Assembly: GCF_947387515.1 (NCBI RefSeq) | Contig: NZ_CANDOB010000001.1 | Coordinates: 992,001 to 1,056,000 of the forward strand | Direction of reading: 5' to 3' | From: Alkalihalobacillus sp. CinArs1 | GTDB lineage: Bacteria > Bacillota > Bacilli > Bacillales > Guptibacillaceae | Length of the DNA: 64,000 nucleotides | Part shown: positions 1-7,861 of the stretch, in pieces | Numbering within the stretch: the stretch's first letter is position 1 | How the letters are laid out: each line of letters starts with the position of its first letter | The notes under the pieces: model-generated | What the model was told of the DNA's origin: nothing | The model's database searches: none | The model's input: the letters and a program-made list of their open reading frames with translations, nothing else | Program-made: the position numbers and the translations under genes

Positions 1-919
1 AAAGCTCTAGCCCAGCTAGCTTCAAAGCTTTTGGAATAGCTTCGATTGGACCTACTCCCATAATTTCAGGTGCAACACCCGCTACGGCAAACGAACGAAA
101 CTTCGCCATCGGTTTTAGCCCTTCACTCTCAGCTTTTTCTCTGTCCATCACAAGAACACTGGCTGCACCATCGCTAGTTTGAGAGGAGTTCCCTGCAGTA
201 ACGGAGCCTCTTACGTTAAAGACTGGGCGAAGCTTTGCAAGTGCTTCAAGGGAAGTATCCTCACGAACGCCTTCGTCTTGAGAGAATAAAACCTTATTTT
301 CTTGAAGCTTGTTATTGCCGTCGATCCAGCGTTTCGTTACTTCAACAGGGACGATTTCGTCTCTGAACTTACCTTCCTTAATCGCTTTGGCTGCTCGCTG
401 ATGGCTTCTCAATGCGAACGCATCTTGTTCTTCTCGACTGATTTCGAACCTTCTAGCAACTTCTTCAGCGGTATGTCCCATGCCCATAATGTACTCTGGC
501 TTTTCTTCAACAAGAGAAGGGTTTGGTTTGATCACATGCCCCCCCATCGGGATGAGGCTCATCGATTCAACGCCTCCTGCCAAAATAGATGAAGATTGAC
601 CGAGCATGATACGTTCTGAGGCATATGCAATTGTTTGTAATCCTGAAGAACAATAGCGATTTATCGTAATAGCGGGGACGGTTTCTTTTAGACCCGCTCG
701 AGCACCGATCATACGTGCCACGTTTAATCCTTGTTCAGCTTCTGGTATCGCACATCCGATAATGACATCATCTATATCCCCATCATAATTACCAGCTCGT
801 TTTAAGGTTTCAGCAACTGTTATTGCTCCTAAATCATCTGGACGCATTTCTGCAAGTGTTCCACGATTTGCTTTTCCTACAGGTGTCCTTGCACCAGACA
901 CGATCACTGCTTCTTTCAT
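1..919 (-). CDS. fadA: Acetyl-CoA acyltransferase (3-ketoacyl-CoA thiolase), 3' end outside window
   Basis: Thiolase of fatty-acid beta-oxidation: cleaves 3-ketoacyl-CoA with CoA to acetyl-CoA and a shortened acyl-CoA. The frame read leftwards from the ATG at 917-919 begins MKEAVIVSGARTPVGK, a classic thiolase start. NRYCSSGLQT (about residue 90) holds the nucleophilic cysteine, followed by GGVESMS. The frame is open to base 1, so about 306 residues are seen and the C-terminal part with the GHP and CGGGG motifs is missing. A strong GGAGGAGGG site lies just upstream. It follows fadN by 21 bases on the same strand, so the two form one operon, as in B. subtilis. Confidence 0.95.
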   Translation of the reverse strand, partial: MKEAVIVSGARTPVGKANRGTLAEMRPDDLGAITVAETLKRAGNYDGDIDDVIIGCAIPEAEQGLNVARMIGARAGLKETVPAITINRYCSSGLQTIAYASERIMLGQSSSILAGGVESMSLIPMGGHVIKPNPSLVEEKPEYIMGMGHTAEEVARRFEISREEQDAFALRSHQRAAKAIKEGKFRDEIVPVEVTKRWIDGNNKLQENKVLFSQDEGVREDTSLEALAKLRPVFNVRGSVTAGNSSQTSDGAASVLVMDREKAESEGLKPMAKFRSFAVAGVAPEIMGVGPIEAIPKALKLAGLEL

Positions 920-940
920 TCGTGCTTCCCTCCTCCAAAA

Positions 941-3331
941 CTAGTTACGTAGCGGCTTTCCTTTCATCAACATATGCTGCATTCTAGCTTGCGTTTTCGG
1001 TTCGCCCAATAGGCTTAGGAATGCTTCCCTTTCAATATCGAGAAGATATTGTTCATCGACAAGCGTTCCTTCTTTCACTTTACCGCCTGCGATTACATGT
1101 GCGAGTTTAGAGGCAATCTTTAGGTCGTGTTCAGAAATATAGCCACTCCACTGCATTGTTTTCGCACCCATCAACATTGCAGCATACCCTGCTTCACCTG
1201 ACACTGGTATCTTCTTTGAAACAGGCGGCTGATAGCCTTGTTCAGCTAGAAAGAGAACTTTTTTCTTTGCATCATGGAGAACATGGTCAGCATTTACACT
1301 GATGCCATCCTTATTTCTGATATAACCCAGATCCGTTGCCTCATGAGCTGAAGTTGATACTTTTGCCATCGCAATGGTCTCAAATACATCAGCAGCAACA
1401 TCGATTAAGTTTGGTTTTCCACCAGCCTGCTCAAGTTTTCTGAGATAAAGCTCTTTGTTTCCGCCTCCGCCTGGGATTAATCCAACTCCCACTTCAACTA
1501 AGCCAAGATAAGTCTCAAATGATGCCTGAATCGAAGCAGCAGGCATCACAACCTCTGCACCTCCACCTAATGTCATTTGAAATGGTGCTGCTACAACAGG
1601 TTTCTTGGAATACCGGATTCGACCCATCGATTGTTGGAATTTGCGTGCGATTAATTCAATTTCAAAGAAGTTATCATCCTGCGCTTCCATCAACATCAAC
1701 GCAACATTTGCTCCAACACAGAAGTTCTTGCCCTGGTTTCCAATCACGAGACCTTCAAAGTTCTTCTCGGTCTCATCGATCGCTTCATTGATCATTTGGA
1801 GGATATCCATTCCGATCGCATTGTTTGGAGAATGAAATTCAAGTCCAGCAACACCATCACCAAGATCTAATAAAGTTGCACCAGTGTTTTTCTTAATCAC
1901 ACGGTTTTGTTCTTTTAGTCCCTTGAGGTGGATTACTTTTTCATTTTCATCAACCTTTTTATACTCACCGTTATGATAGAAGAAGGTTTTCCCGCCTTCT
2001 CGCTTATAAAAATTCGTTTTGCCTGAGGAAAGCATCTCTTCAATCCATGATGGGATCTCTTCACCTTGCTCTTTCATTTTTGAAATCGACTTTTCGACAC
2101 CAAGGGCGTCCCACGTTTCAAACGGCCCCATCTCCCAGCCAAATCCCCATTTCATCGCACGATCGATCGCTAGAATATCGTCAGCAATTTCATAGGTTTT
2201 CTCTGCAGAGTAGAGCAGTACCGGCTTTAATATATTCCATACCAATTCACCAGCACGATCCTCGGAATAAGCAACCGTTTTCAATTTTTCTGATTTAGAT
2301 TTTGCTTGTTTACTAGCTTCTACTGAGCCAGTTCTAAGCTTCTTCCTCGGTTCATATTCAAGCGTTTCAGGATTTAATTCTAGAATTTCTCTTCCCTTTT
2401 CGCCTTTTTTCTTTAGGAAAAACCCTTGGCCTGCTTTTGATCCGATCCAACCTTTATGATTCATCTTTTCCATAAAGTCTGGCGTTCTGAACACTTCTTT
2501 CTCTTCACCTGATACTTGATCATACACATTTTTTGCTACATGGATAAACGTGTCTAATCCAACAACATCAAGTGTTCTAAACGTCGCACTTTTTGGACGA
2601 CCGATCAGTGGACCTGTCACTGAATCGACTTCACCGACCGAAAAGCCTCTATTGAGCATTTCACGAACAGTTACTAATAAACCGTAAGTTCCAATGCGGT
2701 TTGCGATAAAGTTTGGTGTGTCTTTCGCTTCTACAACTCCTTTTCCAAGGGTCTCTTCTCCAAATGTCTTCATATAAGACAGAACAGCTGGATCTGTATC
2801 TTTTGTAGGTATCACCTCTAATAACTTCAAATATCTTGGTGGGTTAAAGAAATGAGTTCCAAGGAAATGGCTTCTGAAATCATCTGAGCGACCTTCAGCC
2901 ATAGCTCCTACAGAAATTCCAGAAGTGTTCGAGCTGACGATCGTACCTGGACGTCTATAGTGATCTACTTTTTCATAGACTTTCTTTTTGATATCAAGAT
3001 TTTCAATGACTACTTCTATGATCCAATCGACTTCATTCAATCGCTCCATATCGTCTTCCATATTTCCTGGCTCGATCAATTGAATATTTTCTTTCTTAGA
3101 TAGCGGGGCTGGCTTTTGTTTTTTTAGCTTAGCGATCGCATCAATTGAAAGCCTGTTACGTACCGATCGATCTTCTAACGTGAGCCCTTTAGCTTTTTCT
3201 TTTTCGTTTGGTTCTTTCGGGACTACGTCTAGTAAAATACTTGGGATACCAACATTCGCAAGGTGTGCAGCGATACCTGATCCCATTACTCCTGCTCCTA
3301 ATACGGCAACTTTATGAATGCTGCGTGACAT
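941..3331 (-). CDS. fadN: 3-hydroxyacyl-CoA dehydrogenase / enoyl-CoA hydratase
   Basis: Bifunctional beta-oxidation enzyme of about 796 residues. The N-terminal NAD-binding fold has GAGVMGSG at about residues 12-19. The 3HCDH domain runs to about 400, with NTSGISV and HFFNPPRYLKLLEV motifs. The C-terminal third (about 480-690) is crotonase-like, with GMDIL and LGGGAEVV. Dehydrogenase first and hydratase last is the FadN order, the reverse of E. coli FadB. I chose the ATG at 3329-3331 because GGGAGG lies 7 bases upstream; a start ten codons earlier has no ribosome site. A FadR-type palindrome overlaps the promoter region. Co-transcribed with fadA. Confidence 0.95.
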   Translation of the reverse strand: MSRSIHKVAVLGAGVMGSGIAAHLANVGIPSILLDVVPKEPNEKEKAKGLTLEDRSVRNRLSIDAIAKLKKQKPAPLSKKENIQLIEPGNMEDDMERLNEVDWIIEVVIENLDIKKKVYEKVDHYRRPGTIVSSNTSGISVGAMAEGRSDDFRSHFLGTHFFNPPRYLKLLEVIPTKDTDPAVLSYMKTFGEETLGKGVVEAKDTPNFIANRIGTYGLLVTVREMLNRGFSVGEVDSVTGPLIGRPKSATFRTLDVVGLDTFIHVAKNVYDQVSGEEKEVFRTPDFMEKMNHKGWIGSKAGQGFFLKKKGEKGREILELNPETLEYEPRKKLRTGSVEASKQAKSKSEKLKTVAYSEDRAGELVWNILKPVLLYSAEKTYEIADDILAIDRAMKWGFGWEMGPFETWDALGVEKSISKMKEQGEEIPSWIEEMLSSGKTNFYKREGGKTFFYHNGEYKKVDENEKVIHLKGLKEQNRVIKKNTGATLLDLGDGVAGLEFHSPNNAIGMDILQMINEAIDETEKNFEGLVIGNQGKNFCVGANVALMLMEAQDDNFFEIELIARKFQQSMGRIRYSKKPVVAAPFQMTLGGGAEVVMPAASIQASFETYLGLVEVGVGLIPGGGGNKELYLRKLEQAGGKPNLIDVAADVFETIAMAKVSTSAHEATDLGYIRNKDGISVNADHVLHDAKKKVLFLAEQGYQPPVSKKIPVSGEAGYAAMLMGAKTMQWSGYISEHDLKIASKLAHVIAGGKVKEGTLVDEQYLLDIEREAFLSLLGEPKTQARMQHMLMKGKPLRN

Positions 3332-3346
3332 AATGAACCTCCCTAT

Positions 3347-3364
3347 TGAATGAATGCTCATTCA
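3347..3364 (-). promoter_or_regulatory. FadR-type operator upstream of fadN
   Basis: Perfect inverted repeat TGAATGA-N4-TCATTCA, ending 16 bases upstream of the fadN start. It matches the consensus known for Bacillus FadR (TGAATGAMTANTCATTCA), a TetR-type repressor released by long-chain acyl-CoA. The fadR gene itself is not in the window. Confidence 0.85.
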
Positions 3365-3520
3365 TTTTTGTTTCAAAAAAAGAAGCGAATTCACTTTTCA
3401 ATTCCTCTGTCTTTACTATAAAGTATTTTCTGAAATTTAGCAATATAATGTTTGTTGATTTCTACTCTCTTTTTTATCGAAACATTGTGAAAAAGGAAGG
3501 CAAAAAATTTCGCCTTCCTC

Positions 3521-4435
3521 TTACTTCATCATTCCTTTGAGTACAAACGCTACGTTTGCCGGACGTTCAGCAAGACGTCTCATGAAATAGCCATACCAAT
3601 CTTGTCCATATGGTACATATACACGCATCTTGTAGCCTTCTTTTAATAATTGCTCCTGACGTTCTACACAGATGCCATACAGCATTTGGAATTCAAACTG
3701 GTCACGACTAATATTATGTTCTTCGACTAATTGTTTTGTATACTCGATGATGGCATCGTCATGCGTAGCAACCGCAGTATAATTTCCATTTAACAGGTGC
3801 ATTTTTATGATCTTCTTAAAGTTAATATCAACGTCCCGCTTAGCAGGAAAAGCTACTGTCGGCGCTTCTTTATAGGCACCCTTTACTAATCTAAGGTTTG
3901 GAGATAACTCATTTAATTTCTCGAGGTCATCAGAAACACGATACAAGTAAGCTTGTAAAACCGTCCCGATATTCTCGAATTCTTTCTTTAATTCTGTGAA
4001 AATATTTAACGTTCTTTCACAGCGCTCATAATCTTCCATATCGATCGTTACAAATACATCGTGCTTATCAGCAGCTTTCAGAATCTCACGCATGTTCTTG
4101 AGCGTCATATGGTAATCAATATCAAGCCCCATTGAAGTGAGCTTGAGAGAGAGTTGAGAATCAAGTCCTTCGGCAGCAATACGTTCAATCGCTTCAATAC
4201 AGTGCTTCGTCATCTCGGCTGCTTCAGCTTCAGTATCAACGAATTCTCCAAGATGATCGATCGTTACGGATAAACCCTTCGCATTTAACTGTTTTATTGC
4301 ATTAACAGAGCTATCAAGAGATGCACCAGCTACAAACTTACCTGCGCCAAATCGCATGCCATATTTCTTAGCAACTTTTGTCGCAACTTTATTCTTTCCC
4401 ATGTGTAGAAAGAAATTACGCATTACTTGTTCCAT
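3521..4435 (-). CDS. fadM: Proline dehydrogenase (YusM/FadM type)
   Basis: FAD-dependent proline dehydrogenase, oxidising L-proline to pyrroline-5-carboxylate. About 304 residues form a single (beta/alpha)8 barrel. Motifs seen: SLKLTSMGLD (about 95), LRLVKGAYKE (about 180), ATHDD (about 225), FEFQMLYGI (about 250) and VYVPYG, all characteristic of PRODH. It is the short Bacillus type without a P5C dehydrogenase domain. GGAGGGG lies 5 bases before the ATG at 4433-4435; the adjacent ATG at 4436-4438 is possible. A cre-like element lies just upstream. The gene sits beside fadN, as yusM does in B. subtilis. Confidence 0.93.
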   Translation of the reverse strand: MEQVMRNFFLHMGKNKVATKVAKKYGMRFGAGKFVAGASLDSSVNAIKQLNAKGLSVTIDHLGEFVDTEAEAAEMTKHCIEAIERIAAEGLDSQLSLKLTSMGLDIDYHMTLKNMREILKAADKHDVFVTIDMEDYERCERTLNIFTELKKEFENIGTVLQAYLYRVSDDLEKLNELSPNLRLVKGAYKEAPTVAFPAKRDVDINFKKIIKMHLLNGNYTAVATHDDAIIEYTKQLVEEHNISRDQFEFQMLYGICVERQEQLLKEGYKMRVYVPYGQDWYGYFMRRLAERPANVAFVLKGMMK

Positions 4436-4448
4436 CATAACCCCTCCA

Positions 4449-4462
4449 TGAAAACGCATTCA
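4449..4462 (+). promoter_or_regulatory. cre-like CcpA site upstream of proline dehydrogenase
   Basis: TGAAAACGCATTCA matches the cre consensus TGWAARCGYTWNCW at 13 of 14 positions and reads almost equally well on the other strand. It lies about 14 bases upstream of the start, which fits repression by CcpA. Inferred from sequence only. Confidence 0.55.
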
Positions 4463-4741
4463 TAGCGTGTTAAAAAATATATGTTAGTGAAAATCGGCAA
4501 ATACTCTCAAAAAGCGCCATATTCTCCCTTTACTGTTATTCTACCACGAAATCCTATGAATACGACGTTTTTTGTAAGAAATTCTCTCAAATAATATTTG
4601 TTAATTTTTTCTATTGTTATCCCTGTGTCTTTAACCTTACCCAACATAAAGGGGTCGAAAAACATATTTTACCTATTATATTGCTAGCTCTGTTATTTGG
4701 ATACTCTAACAAGCTATCAATTTTGTAAAAGCACAAAAAAA

Positions 4742-4766
4742 CTAGGGCGAATATGCCCTAGTTATA
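4742..4766 (-). terminator. Terminator hairpin for the operon at 5652-4999
   Basis: CTAGGGC and GCCCTAG form a stem around a 6-base loop. On the minus strand a run of seven T follows. A second fragment, CTAGTTATA, recurs at 4980-4988 beyond the GC-rich repeat. Confidence 0.65.
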
Positions 4767-4979
4767 GACTATCGAGAAACTTGTTCAAGCCTTGTTCAAA
4801 TGATGTTGTGGGATTTCCGCTCCAGGATATTCGCTTTCCGCGGGGCGGGCGGTGTGCCTCCTCGGCGCTCTGGCGCCTGCGGGGTCACACCTGTCCCGCT
4901 CATCCCGCAGGAGTCGAACATCCTTCCGCTCCAATCAACGTTATGGAGAGGTTTTAATTGAAAGCGAGACTAAAGAAAA
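4767..4979. repeat. GC-rich interspersed repeat, copy 1
   Basis: About 213 bases with a strongly GC-rich core (4833-4915) in an AT-rich setting. The core is bounded by GCTTTCCGCGG (4833-4843) and CCGCAGGAGTC (4905-4915) and enclosed by direct repeats of TTCCGCTCCA (4815-4824 and 4924-4933). The whole unit is bracketed by CTAGTTATA (4758-4766 and 4980-4988). The same two core boundary motifs occur inverted in copy 2 at 42722-42974. The short open frames through it have no ribosome site, and base composition argues against coding. It accounts for most of the gene-free stretch 4436-4998. From memory, similar GC-rich blocks occur between genes in many Bacillaceae. Confidence 0.7.
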
Positions 4980-4998
4980 CTAGTTATACCCTAGCTTC

Positions 4999-5262
4999 TC
5001 ATTCATCGTCTTTTTTCTGGGATTTGCGGTTTTCTTCATTTAGCATCTTAATTTCCGCTACGAGTTCTTTCATGGCATCTTTTGCATCTGGATAGGTTTG
5101 GTTCCAATGCTTTGCAAGTGGCGGCATGGTTTTTGAAAGGTGCGTATACATCGCCCAAATTTTCACTTTTTCCTTTAGTTCTGGTGTGCTCTCACCCACT
5201 AATAGCTCTGTATACTTTTCCATTAATCCATCGACTTGTTCTTGCAAGGTTTCTAGACTCAT
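4999..5262 (-). CDS. Small protein, probable DUF2573 (YusU-like)
   Basis: 87 residues, acidic and helical, with ELKEKVKIWAMYTHLSKTMP and a charged Lys/Glu tail. I recall this pattern from the YusU/DUF2573 family of Bacillus, whose function is unknown; the assignment is from memory. No signal peptide or membrane segment, so probably cytoplasmic. GGAG lies 7 bases before the ATG. It lies 57 bases downstream of the gene at 5320-5652 and is probably co-transcribed. The gene is followed by the GC-rich repeat and then a hairpin terminator. Confidence 0.7.
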   Translation of the reverse strand: MSLETLQEQVDGLMEKYTELLVGESTPELKEKVKIWAMYTHLSKTMPPLAKHWNQTYPDAKDAMKELVAEIKMLNEENRKSQKKDDE

Positions 5263-5319
5263 GCTATCACTCCGATCAATGTAATCTTCATCGATTATAG
5301 CATAAAGACCCGTCCATCT

Positions 5320-5652
5320 TTAAGGTGAGACCCGTCCGTTCACCTGTAAGTCCCTTAACCTTGCATAATCTATTCGCTGCTGGTTTTCTCTAATGACTTT
5401 AATTAGTTCATCGATCAGCACTGTTTCATCCGTAATGATAAAGAACCTGCAAGAAATCATTGCAAAATCTCCAAAGAACGCCCGACATCCTTGATATCGT
5501 TTCGCATCGCGAACCGGTTTGTAAGGAAAGATAAAGTTACCATTCTGTTCATAAGCAGGATCGAGAGAATGTTCTTCTATTAATTTGATGAGTTCTCTGA
5601 TCGTGAACTCTCTACCATTCTGATTTTGACCCATTTCTACAATTTCAAGCAA
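5320..5652 (-). CDS. Conserved hypothetical protein, 110 residues
   Basis: Not recognised. It is soluble and mixed alpha/beta, with two cysteines (in GCRAFFG and MISCRFF) in the middle. I chose the TTG at 5650-5652 because a perfect AGGAGG sits 8 bases upstream; an in-frame ATG at codon 7 has no site of its own. No signal sequence or transmembrane helix. It is the first gene of a short minus-strand unit with the DUF2573-like gene. Confidence 0.6.
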   Translation of the reverse strand: MLEIVEMGQNQNGREFTIRELIKLIEEHSLDPAYEQNGNFIFPYKPVRDAKRYQGCRAFFGDFAMISCRFFIITDETVLIDELIKVIRENQQRIDYARLRDLQVNGRVSP

Positions 5653-5988
5653 AGTACATACCTCCTCTTCATACCATTCGAAAGGAGCAAGTATCTTGTT
5701 AGAGGTCCAAAAGACATAAAAGGCATATGTAATAAAAAAAAACCAGAGGCTAGCTCTGGTTCAAATATGGGTCACATAAGAGTGAGTTTTACGAAGGGGG
5801 GGACCACTACTCACTCTCAACATATCTTATGTATGAAATGCAGGAATGGTTGGACAAGTACCACGGTACAAACATGTATTTTTTCTCAATTCAACAAAAT
5901 TGGACATTCCCTCTCTCCTAAAGAGAATAAATTTCAGAGGCAATGGGAGACTGATACTATCATTATTTACCAAAAGGAGAGCGAGCTT
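5653..5988. other. Gene-free stretch with one hairpin
   Basis: About 336 bases between divergent genes. The only structure I see is an imperfect hairpin at 5741-5763 (ACCAGAG / CTCTGGT around GCTAG), possibly a terminator remnant. The open frame reading into 5989 has no ribosome site before the ATG at 5989. A 30-codon frame at 5829-5921 also lacks one. Confidence 0.5.
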
Positions 5989-6168
5989 ATGAATGAAAGA
6001 AAAAAACTGATTACCCATGATAGTGAGAAGTTACTGTCATCCGTCCGAGAGGAGATCGCTGAAGAATTTTTGGTTATGGAGGCGGTTCAAGAAAACGTTC
6101 AAGAAAAAGATTTCTATACCTATCACTTGTTAAAACAGGCAGAAGAAGAAAGAAGTAAAAAGAATTAA
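5989..6168 (+). CDS. Small charged protein, 59 residues, unknown
   Basis: Starts MNERKKLITHDSEK and is rich in Glu and Lys. AAAAGGAGA lies 8 bases before the ATG, which sets the start despite a longer open frame upstream. The segment VREEIAEEF resembles the first helix motif of alpha/beta-type small acid-soluble spore proteins, but the Gly-rich second motif is not evident, so that link is weak. It precedes the hemolysin III gene by about 60 bases on the same strand. Confidence 0.55.
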   Translation: MNERKKLITHDSEKLLSSVREEIAEEFLVMEAVQENVQEKDFYTYHLLKQAEEERSKKN

Positions 6169-6231
6169 CTACAATGACCTATATGATGATGCGTATAAAT
6201 CATGTATACTTCCTATAACTGATAAAAAGGA

Positions 6232-6885
6232 ATGATGGAATTCATGACTACCCATACATTTACAGTAGGTGAAGAACGAGCAAACTATATCACTCATGGT
6301 ATCGGTGTATTGATTAGCCTTGCTGCTCTCGTCATCTTGATTGTATTCGCATCACTTCAGGGAACGGCATGGCACATTGTCAGCTTCACGTTATTTGGAG
6401 CAACGATGTTGCTTCTATACACAGCGTCTACATTGGTTCATAGTTTTCCACCCGGTAAAGCAAAAGATTTCTTCGAGTTTCTAGATCATTCTGCGATTTA
6501 TTTTTTTATCGCAGGAACATATACACCTTTTTTATTCATCGTTATTCAAGGATGGCTCGGTTGGACTTTATTCGGAATAGTTTGGGGCCTTGCTATCGGA
6601 GGAACAGTTTTTAAAGCTTTCTTTGTAAAGAAATTCTTGTTCATCTCTACAATTGTCTATGTCATTATGGGATGGCTGATCGTCTTAGCATGGAACCCTC
6701 TACTTCAAAACCTTCATCCGAACGGAATGACGCTACTGATCATCGGTGGCTTACTCTACACGATCGGTGCTGTCTTTTATGTATGGAGAGCTTTTAAGTA
6801 TCACCATGCAGTTTGGCACATCTTTGTTATAGGAGGAACGGTGGCTCATTTCTTCTGTGTTTTATTTTACGTCCTTCCCCTTTAA
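6232..6885 (+). CDS. Hemolysin III family membrane protein (YplQ-like, PAQR fold)
   Basis: 217 residues with seven predicted membrane segments. Family motifs: NYITHGIGV near the N-terminus, STLVHSF and LDHSAIYFFIAGTYTPF in the middle, and HAVWHIFVIGG near the end. These His and Asp residues correspond to the metal site of the PAQR/hemolysin III superfamily. The family is membrane-bound; its biological role in bacilli is not settled, and haemolysis is doubtful. The start is uncertain: ATGs at 6232, 6235 and 6244 share the frame, and the last gives MTTHTFTV, close to homologues. A hairpin terminator follows. Confidence 0.9.
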   Translation: MMEFMTTHTFTVGEERANYITHGIGVLISLAALVILIVFASLQGTAWHIVSFTLFGATMLLLYTASTLVHSFPPGKAKDFFEFLDHSAIYFFIAGTYTPFLFIVIQGWLGWTLFGIVWGLAIGGTVFKAFFVKKFLFISTIVYVIMGWLIVLAWNPLLQNLHPNGMTLLIIGGLLYTIGAVFYVWRAFKYHHAVWHIFVIGGTVAHFFCVLFYVLPL

Positions 6886-6890
6886 TCAAG

Positions 6891-6927
6891 CACTTCTGTA
6901 CACTAAGAGTACAGGAGTGTTTTTTTA
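6891..6927 (+). terminator. Rho-independent terminator
   Basis: CACTTCTGTAC and GTACAGGAGTG pair around a short loop, followed by seven T. It closes the hemolysin III gene and insulates the ABC/sigma operon. Confidence 0.85.
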
Positions 6928-6935
6928 TTTTTACT

Positions 6936-6962
6936 TGAACAAAAAATAGTAGTATCTCGTTA
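6936..6962 (+). promoter_or_regulatory. Candidate ECF-type promoter of the ABC/sigma operon
   Basis: TGAAC at 6936-6940, 17 bases, then CGTTA at 6958-6962, about 36 bases before the first gene's start. Bacillus ECF promoters generally pair a TGAAC-like -35 with a CGT-type -10. The operon encodes its own ECF sigma factor, so autoregulation is the obvious inference. A sigma-A reading (TTGAAC / TATAAG) would need a 20-base spacer. Confidence 0.5.
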
Positions 6963-6997
6963 TAAGAGTAGAACTACATCATAAAGGGATGGAAGCT

Positions 6998-7861
6998 GTG
7001 ATCGAGATAACAAACCTATCAAAAAAAATTAAAAACAAGTCAATTTTAGATAACTTAACTATCTCAATTGATGGAGGAGTAATTGGACTCATTGGACCAA
7101 ACGGTGCTGGAAAATCTACTTTGTTAAAGATTCTATCTACCGTTACTCGCCCTTCTTCAGGTGAGGTGAAGATTAAAGGATTCTCTGTCAAAAAAGAAAC
7201 CACGAAAGTACGAAAGCAAATTGGGTACTTGCCTCAACATTTTCAACTCTATCCTCAGCTTACTGGGGCATCGTTTCTCGACTATGCAGGAAACCTAAAG
7301 CGCTATACGAACGTCGATCATAATGAAGAAAAAAACAGGCTACTACAAGAGTTGAATTTAACGGACCAAAAAGAATCCAAAGTTAAAACGTATTCGAATG
7401 GAATGAGGCAGCGACTAGGGATTGCACAGGCCATGTATGGAAATCCAAATGTCCTTATTTTTGATGAACCTTCTTCCGGTTTAGATCCTGATGAAAGGTT
7501 AAGGTTCCGACAACTGATTGCAAATTATCCACATCATAAGACGGTTTTGCTTTCCACCCATATTGTCGAGGATATCGAGGCTAGTTGTGATACGTTATTG
7601 GTTCTAAAGAAAGGAAAATTGATCTTTCACGGAACGCCCGAAGAGCTACAACGTAAGGGAGAAGGTTTTGTGTGGGAATTCGAATTGTCGGAAGGAAATT
7701 CAAACATCCTACACGGCCTTCAGATCACATTTACAAAACAAACAAAAAACGGGCATTTATATAGAGCGATCTCTCCAGTCGCACCGATTGAATCTGCAGA
7801 AGCCGTCGATCCTACGTTAGAAGAAGGCTATATGACGATGGTGGAGTGGGATACAAGATGA
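6998..7861 (+). CDS. ABC transporter ATP-binding protein
   Basis: Cytoplasmic ATPase subunit of about 287 residues, probably energising the permease that follows. Walker A is GPNGAGKST (about residue 34), the signature is YSNGMRQRLG, Walker B is VLIFDEPSSGLD, and the switch is STHIVED. The C-terminal 80 residues form an accessory region typical of drug and peptide exporters of the CcmA/YxlF type. I prefer the GTG at 6998 because AAAGGG lies 9 bases upstream; the ATG at 6989 directly abuts that site. It overlaps the permease gene by 4 bases (ATGA), which implies translational coupling. Confidence 0.93.
   Translation: MIEITNLSKKIKNKSILDNLTISIDGGVIGLIGPNGAGKSTLLKILSTVTRPSSGEVKIKGFSVKKETTKVRKQIGYLPQHFQLYPQLTGASFLDYAGNLKRYTNVDHNEEKNRLLQELNLTDQKESKVKTYSNGMRQRLGIAQAMYGNPNVLIFDEPSSGLDPDERLRFRQLIANYPHHKTVLLSTHIVEDIEASCDTLLVLKKGKLIFHGTPEELQRKGEGFVWEFELSEGNSNILHGLQITFTKQTKNGHLYRAISPVAPIESAEAVDPTLEEGYMTMVEWDTR

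Noticed and set aside
4697-4957. 86-codon open frame through the GC-rich repeat
   Set aside because: No ribosome site; the composition is that of the repeat, and copy 2 does not keep the frame.
5829-5921. 30-codon open frame
   Set aside because: No Shine-Dalgarno sequence and no neighbouring signals.
5626-5988. Long N-terminal extension of the small protein at 5989
   Set aside because: No ribosome site near the upstream start, and a good AAAAGGAGA lies before the ATG at 5989.
6935-6966. Sigma-A promoter TTGAAC / TATAAG before the ABC operon
   Set aside because: The spacer would be 20 bases; the ECF-type reading with 17 bases fits better.
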